DNA from: Candidatus Saccharicenans subterraneus
GTDB taxonomy: Bacteria > Acidobacteriota > Aminicenantia > Aminicenantales > Saccharicenantaceae
Assembly: GCA_003426165.1 (NCBI GenBank)
Contig: QUAH01000004.1
Location: 131,501-195,500 of the forward strand
DNA: 64,000 bases
Reading direction: 5' to 3'
Both the position numbers and the translations under genes were made by a program. This document shows positions 61,791 to 64,000 of this stretch, piece after piece (position 1 is the stretch's first letter; every line of letters starts with the position of its first letter). Under the pieces are notes generated by a model that did not search any database, had not been told where the DNA came from, and saw only the letters and a list, made by a program, of their open reading frames with translations.

Positions 61791-63038
61791 TTACATCCCG
61801 TATTTTTCTATGATTTCCTGCTTGGTCTTGTGGAGGATGTCGAACTTCTTCCCGACCTTGATGAAGGCCTCCAGGGCCCTGTCCAGGTGGTGGATCTCGT
61901 GGGCTGCGGAAATCTGGGTTCTGATCCTGGCCTGGCCCTGGGGAACAACCGGGAAGAAGAAGCCGATGGCATAAATGCCTTCCTCGTAGAGAGCCTTGGA
62001 GAATTCCTGGGCCAGCCTGGCGTTGAACAGCATGACCGGGACAATCGGGGTATCGCCTTCCTTCAGGATGAAGCCGGCTTCCTTCAGGCCCTTTCTCCAG
62101 TACTCGGTGTTCTTCTCCAGCTTGTCGCGGCGCTCGGTGGTGGCCGAGAGAATCTCCAGCACCTTGAGGATGCCCACGATTATGACCGGGGCGATGGTGT
62201 TGGAGAACAGGTACGGCCGGGCCCGCTGCCGGCACATCTCCACGATTTCCCGCCTTCCGGACACGCAGCCGCCCGTGGCCCCGCCGAGGGCCTTACCGAA
62301 GGTGGTGGTGATGATGTCAATCTTGCCCATGACCCCGTACTTCTCGTGGGTCCCCCGCCCCGTTTTCCCGATGAAACCGGAGGCGTGGGAATCGTCAACC
62401 AGGAGCATGGCGTTGTACTTTTCGCAGAGCTCGACCATCTGGTCCAGCTTGGCCGTATCACCGTCCATAGAGAAAACGCCGTCGGTCACCACCAGCCGCA
62501 GCCTCTTGTCCTGGTACATCTTGAGCTTTTCCTCGAGGTGGGTCATGTCGGAATGCTTGAAAGTATCGTGCATGGCGCTGCACAGCCTGATGCCGTCGAT
62601 CAGCGAGGCATGAACCAGGCGGTCGGAGATGATGACATCATCCTTGGTCAGGATGGCCTCGAACACCCCGGCGTTGGCATCCATGCAGGACGGGAAGAGG
62701 ATGGTGTCTTCCGTACCCAGGAACTCGGTCATCTTCCTTTCCAGCTCCTTGTGGATGTCCTGGGTGCCGCAGATAAAGCGCACCGAGGACATTCCGAAGC
62801 CCCGGGTTTCCAGCCCCTCGTGGGCGGCCTTGATCACCTCGGGATGGCTGGACAGGCCGAGGTAATTGTTGGCGCACATGTTGATGACCTTCTTCAGCGA
62901 AGAACCGGCCGGAAATTCCACCTCGATGTCGGCCGATTGCGGCGAATGAATGAACCTTTCTTCCTTGAACAGCCCGCCCTCCTGCAGGGCCTTGAGCTGG
63001 GCCTGGTATAATTCCCGCACGCTATCTGGAAAAGCCAT
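61791..63038 (-). CDS. kbl: Glycine C-acetyltransferase (Kbl)-like alpha-oxoamine synthase
   Basis: GLFKEERFIHSPQSADIEV...NMCANNYLGLSSHPEVI...GFGMSSVRFICGTQDIHKELE...TTFGKALGGATGG...GQARIRTQISAAH. Confidence 0.92.
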   Translation of the reverse strand: MAFPDSVRELYQAQLKALQEGGLFKEERFIHSPQSADIEVEFPAGSSLKKVINMCANNYLGLSSHPEVIKAAHEGLETRGFGMSSVRFICGTQDIHKELERKMTEFLGTEDTILFPSCMDANAGVFEAILTKDDVIISDRLVHASLIDGIRLCSAMHDTFKHSDMTHLEEKLKMYQDKRLRLVVTDGVFSMDGDTAKLDQMVELCEKYNAMLLVDDSHASGFIGKTGRGTHEKYGVMGKIDIITTTFGKALGGATGGCVSGRREIVEMCRQRARPYLFSNTIAPVIIVGILKVLEILSATTERRDKLEKNTEYWRKGLKEAGFILKEGDTPIVPVMLFNARLAQEFSKALYEEGIYAIGFFFPVVPQGQARIRTQISAAHEIHHLDRALEAFIKVGKKFDILHKTKQEIIEKYGM

Positions 63039-63094
63039 GGTTTCCTCCTTTGGCTCTATGAATACCCGCCGGTTATCTTAAGTCCGACGGCAAC

Positions 63095-63343
63095 TCAAGC
63101 CTTTACGAACCGCCTGACCAGGTCGGCAATCTTGTTGACCGAGTCAAAGGCCTCGGGCGTGGCCTGGTCGTCGGGAATCTGGATGTTGTACCTGTTCTCC
63201 AGGAACCTCTTCAGCGAGACCATGGAGAATGAATCCACGATGCCGCCTGAAATGAGCGGGGTATCGTAGTCGATGGGGTCGCTGTCCGGCTCCAGGTACT
63301 CGTTGATGACGTAATTCTTGATGATTTCCTTTAAGTCGTCCAT
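63095..63343 (-). CDS. Acyl carrier protein
   Basis: 82 aa; LISGGIVDSFSMVSL (DS phosphopantetheine site) and ACP-like helices. Confidence 0.9.
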   Translation of the reverse strand: MDDLKEIIKNYVINEYLEPDSDPIDYDTPLISGGIVDSFSMVSLKRFLENRYNIQIPDDQATPEAFDSVNKIADLVRRFVKA

Positions 63344-63388
63344 AGCTTACTCCTTTTTCTATTTTATTCTAATAAATTTTTCAAGTCC

Positions 63389-64000
63389 TCATTCGTTTTC
63401 CAGGGTGGAGGTGTCGCCGATCTCCTCGCCCCATTCCTTAGCGTGCAGAATCCGGCGCATGATCTTGCCGCTCCTGGTCTTGGGCAGGGAGTCGACGAAC
63501 TCTATTTCCTGGGGCATGGCCAGCGGCGAGAGTTTCTTGCGGATGAAGTTCATGATGTCGAGCTCCAGGTCCTTGGAAGCGGTGAACCCGGGCTTCACGG
63601 TGACGAAGGCCTTGACCACTTCCATGTTGATGGGGTCGGGCTTGCTGACCACCGCCGACTCGGCCACGGCCGGGTGTTCCAGCAGGGCCGATTCCACTTC
63701 AAAGGGACTGACCAGGTGGCCGCCGGTGTTGATGACATCGTCGTCGCGACCCACAAACCAGATGTAACCGTCCTTGTCCATCCTGGCCCGGTCGCCGGTC
63801 AGGTACCAGCCGTTGCGGAACTTGTTCTTGTAGGCTTCCTCGTTGTTCCAGTAGGTCCGCATCATCGAGGGCCAACCCGGCTTCAGGCCGATCAGGCCGA
63901 TGCGCCCGGGCTCCGGGTATGGCTCGTGGTTGCCGGGATTGAGGATGGTGGCGGTGATGCCGGGGAAAGGACGCCCCATGGAACCGGGCTTAACCGGCAT
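63389..64000 (-). CDS. AMP-forming acyl-CoA/acyl-ACP synthetase, N-terminus beyond window
   Basis: GWYLTGDRARMDKDGYIWFVGRDDDVINTGGHLVSPFEVE; LPKTRSGKIMRRIL. Confidence 0.92.
   Translation of the reverse strand: MPVKPGSMGRPFPGITATILNPGNHEPYPEPGRIGLIGLKPGWPSMMRTYWNNEEAYKNKFRNGWYLTGDRARMDKDGYIWFVGRDDDVINTGGHLVSPFEVESALLEHPAVAESAVVSKPDPINMEVVKAFVTVKPGFTASKDLELDIMNFIRKKLSPLAMPQEIEFVDSLPKTRSGKIMRRILHAKEWGEEIGDTSTLENE

Noticed and set aside
61830-63011. 393-aa plus-strand ORF
   Set aside because: Antisense to the well-conserved Kbl-like gene; shadow ORF.

Overview
The window is a high-GC bacterial chromosomal segment with mostly housekeeping and metabolic gene content. I suspect an Acidobacteriota/Aminicenantes-like Gram-negative lineage, but that is inference only. 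Main blocks, in order: PilB/GspE ATPase (partial); PAS-HD-GYP regulator; tRNA-Arg and tRNA-Pro; mutL-mtaB-purE-purD-SHMT-rpiB; S41 protease; tatA-tatC; a degenerate ~147-bp repeat cluster; a nucleotide kinase-like gene with a dCMP deaminase and a large SIS-domain protein; a KamA/GNAT/two-ATP-grasp operon; a complete V/A-type ATPase operon with a Na+-type c-subunit signature; queC-queD-queE/EamA/queF; two exported methyltransferases; a GH172-like (DUF2961) protein; a PLP decarboxylase; a lower-GC island with a secreted 8-Cys mini-protein between two 6-bladed beta-propeller proteins and a tandem thioredoxin-like protein; a cobalamin riboswitch with a BtuB-like receptor; a fused NDP-forming acyl-CoA ligase-GNAT; an AbiEi/AbiEii type IV toxin-antitoxin pair beside an RHS remnant; and a Kbl-like oxoamine synthase with ACP and an AMP ligase. 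The best candidates for an undescribed system are the Cys-rich peptide/beta-propeller/thioredoxin island (48.7-52.2 kb) and the KamA-GNAT-ATP-grasp-ATP-grasp operon (17.5-21.2 kb). All calls come from reading the sequence; no searches were run.
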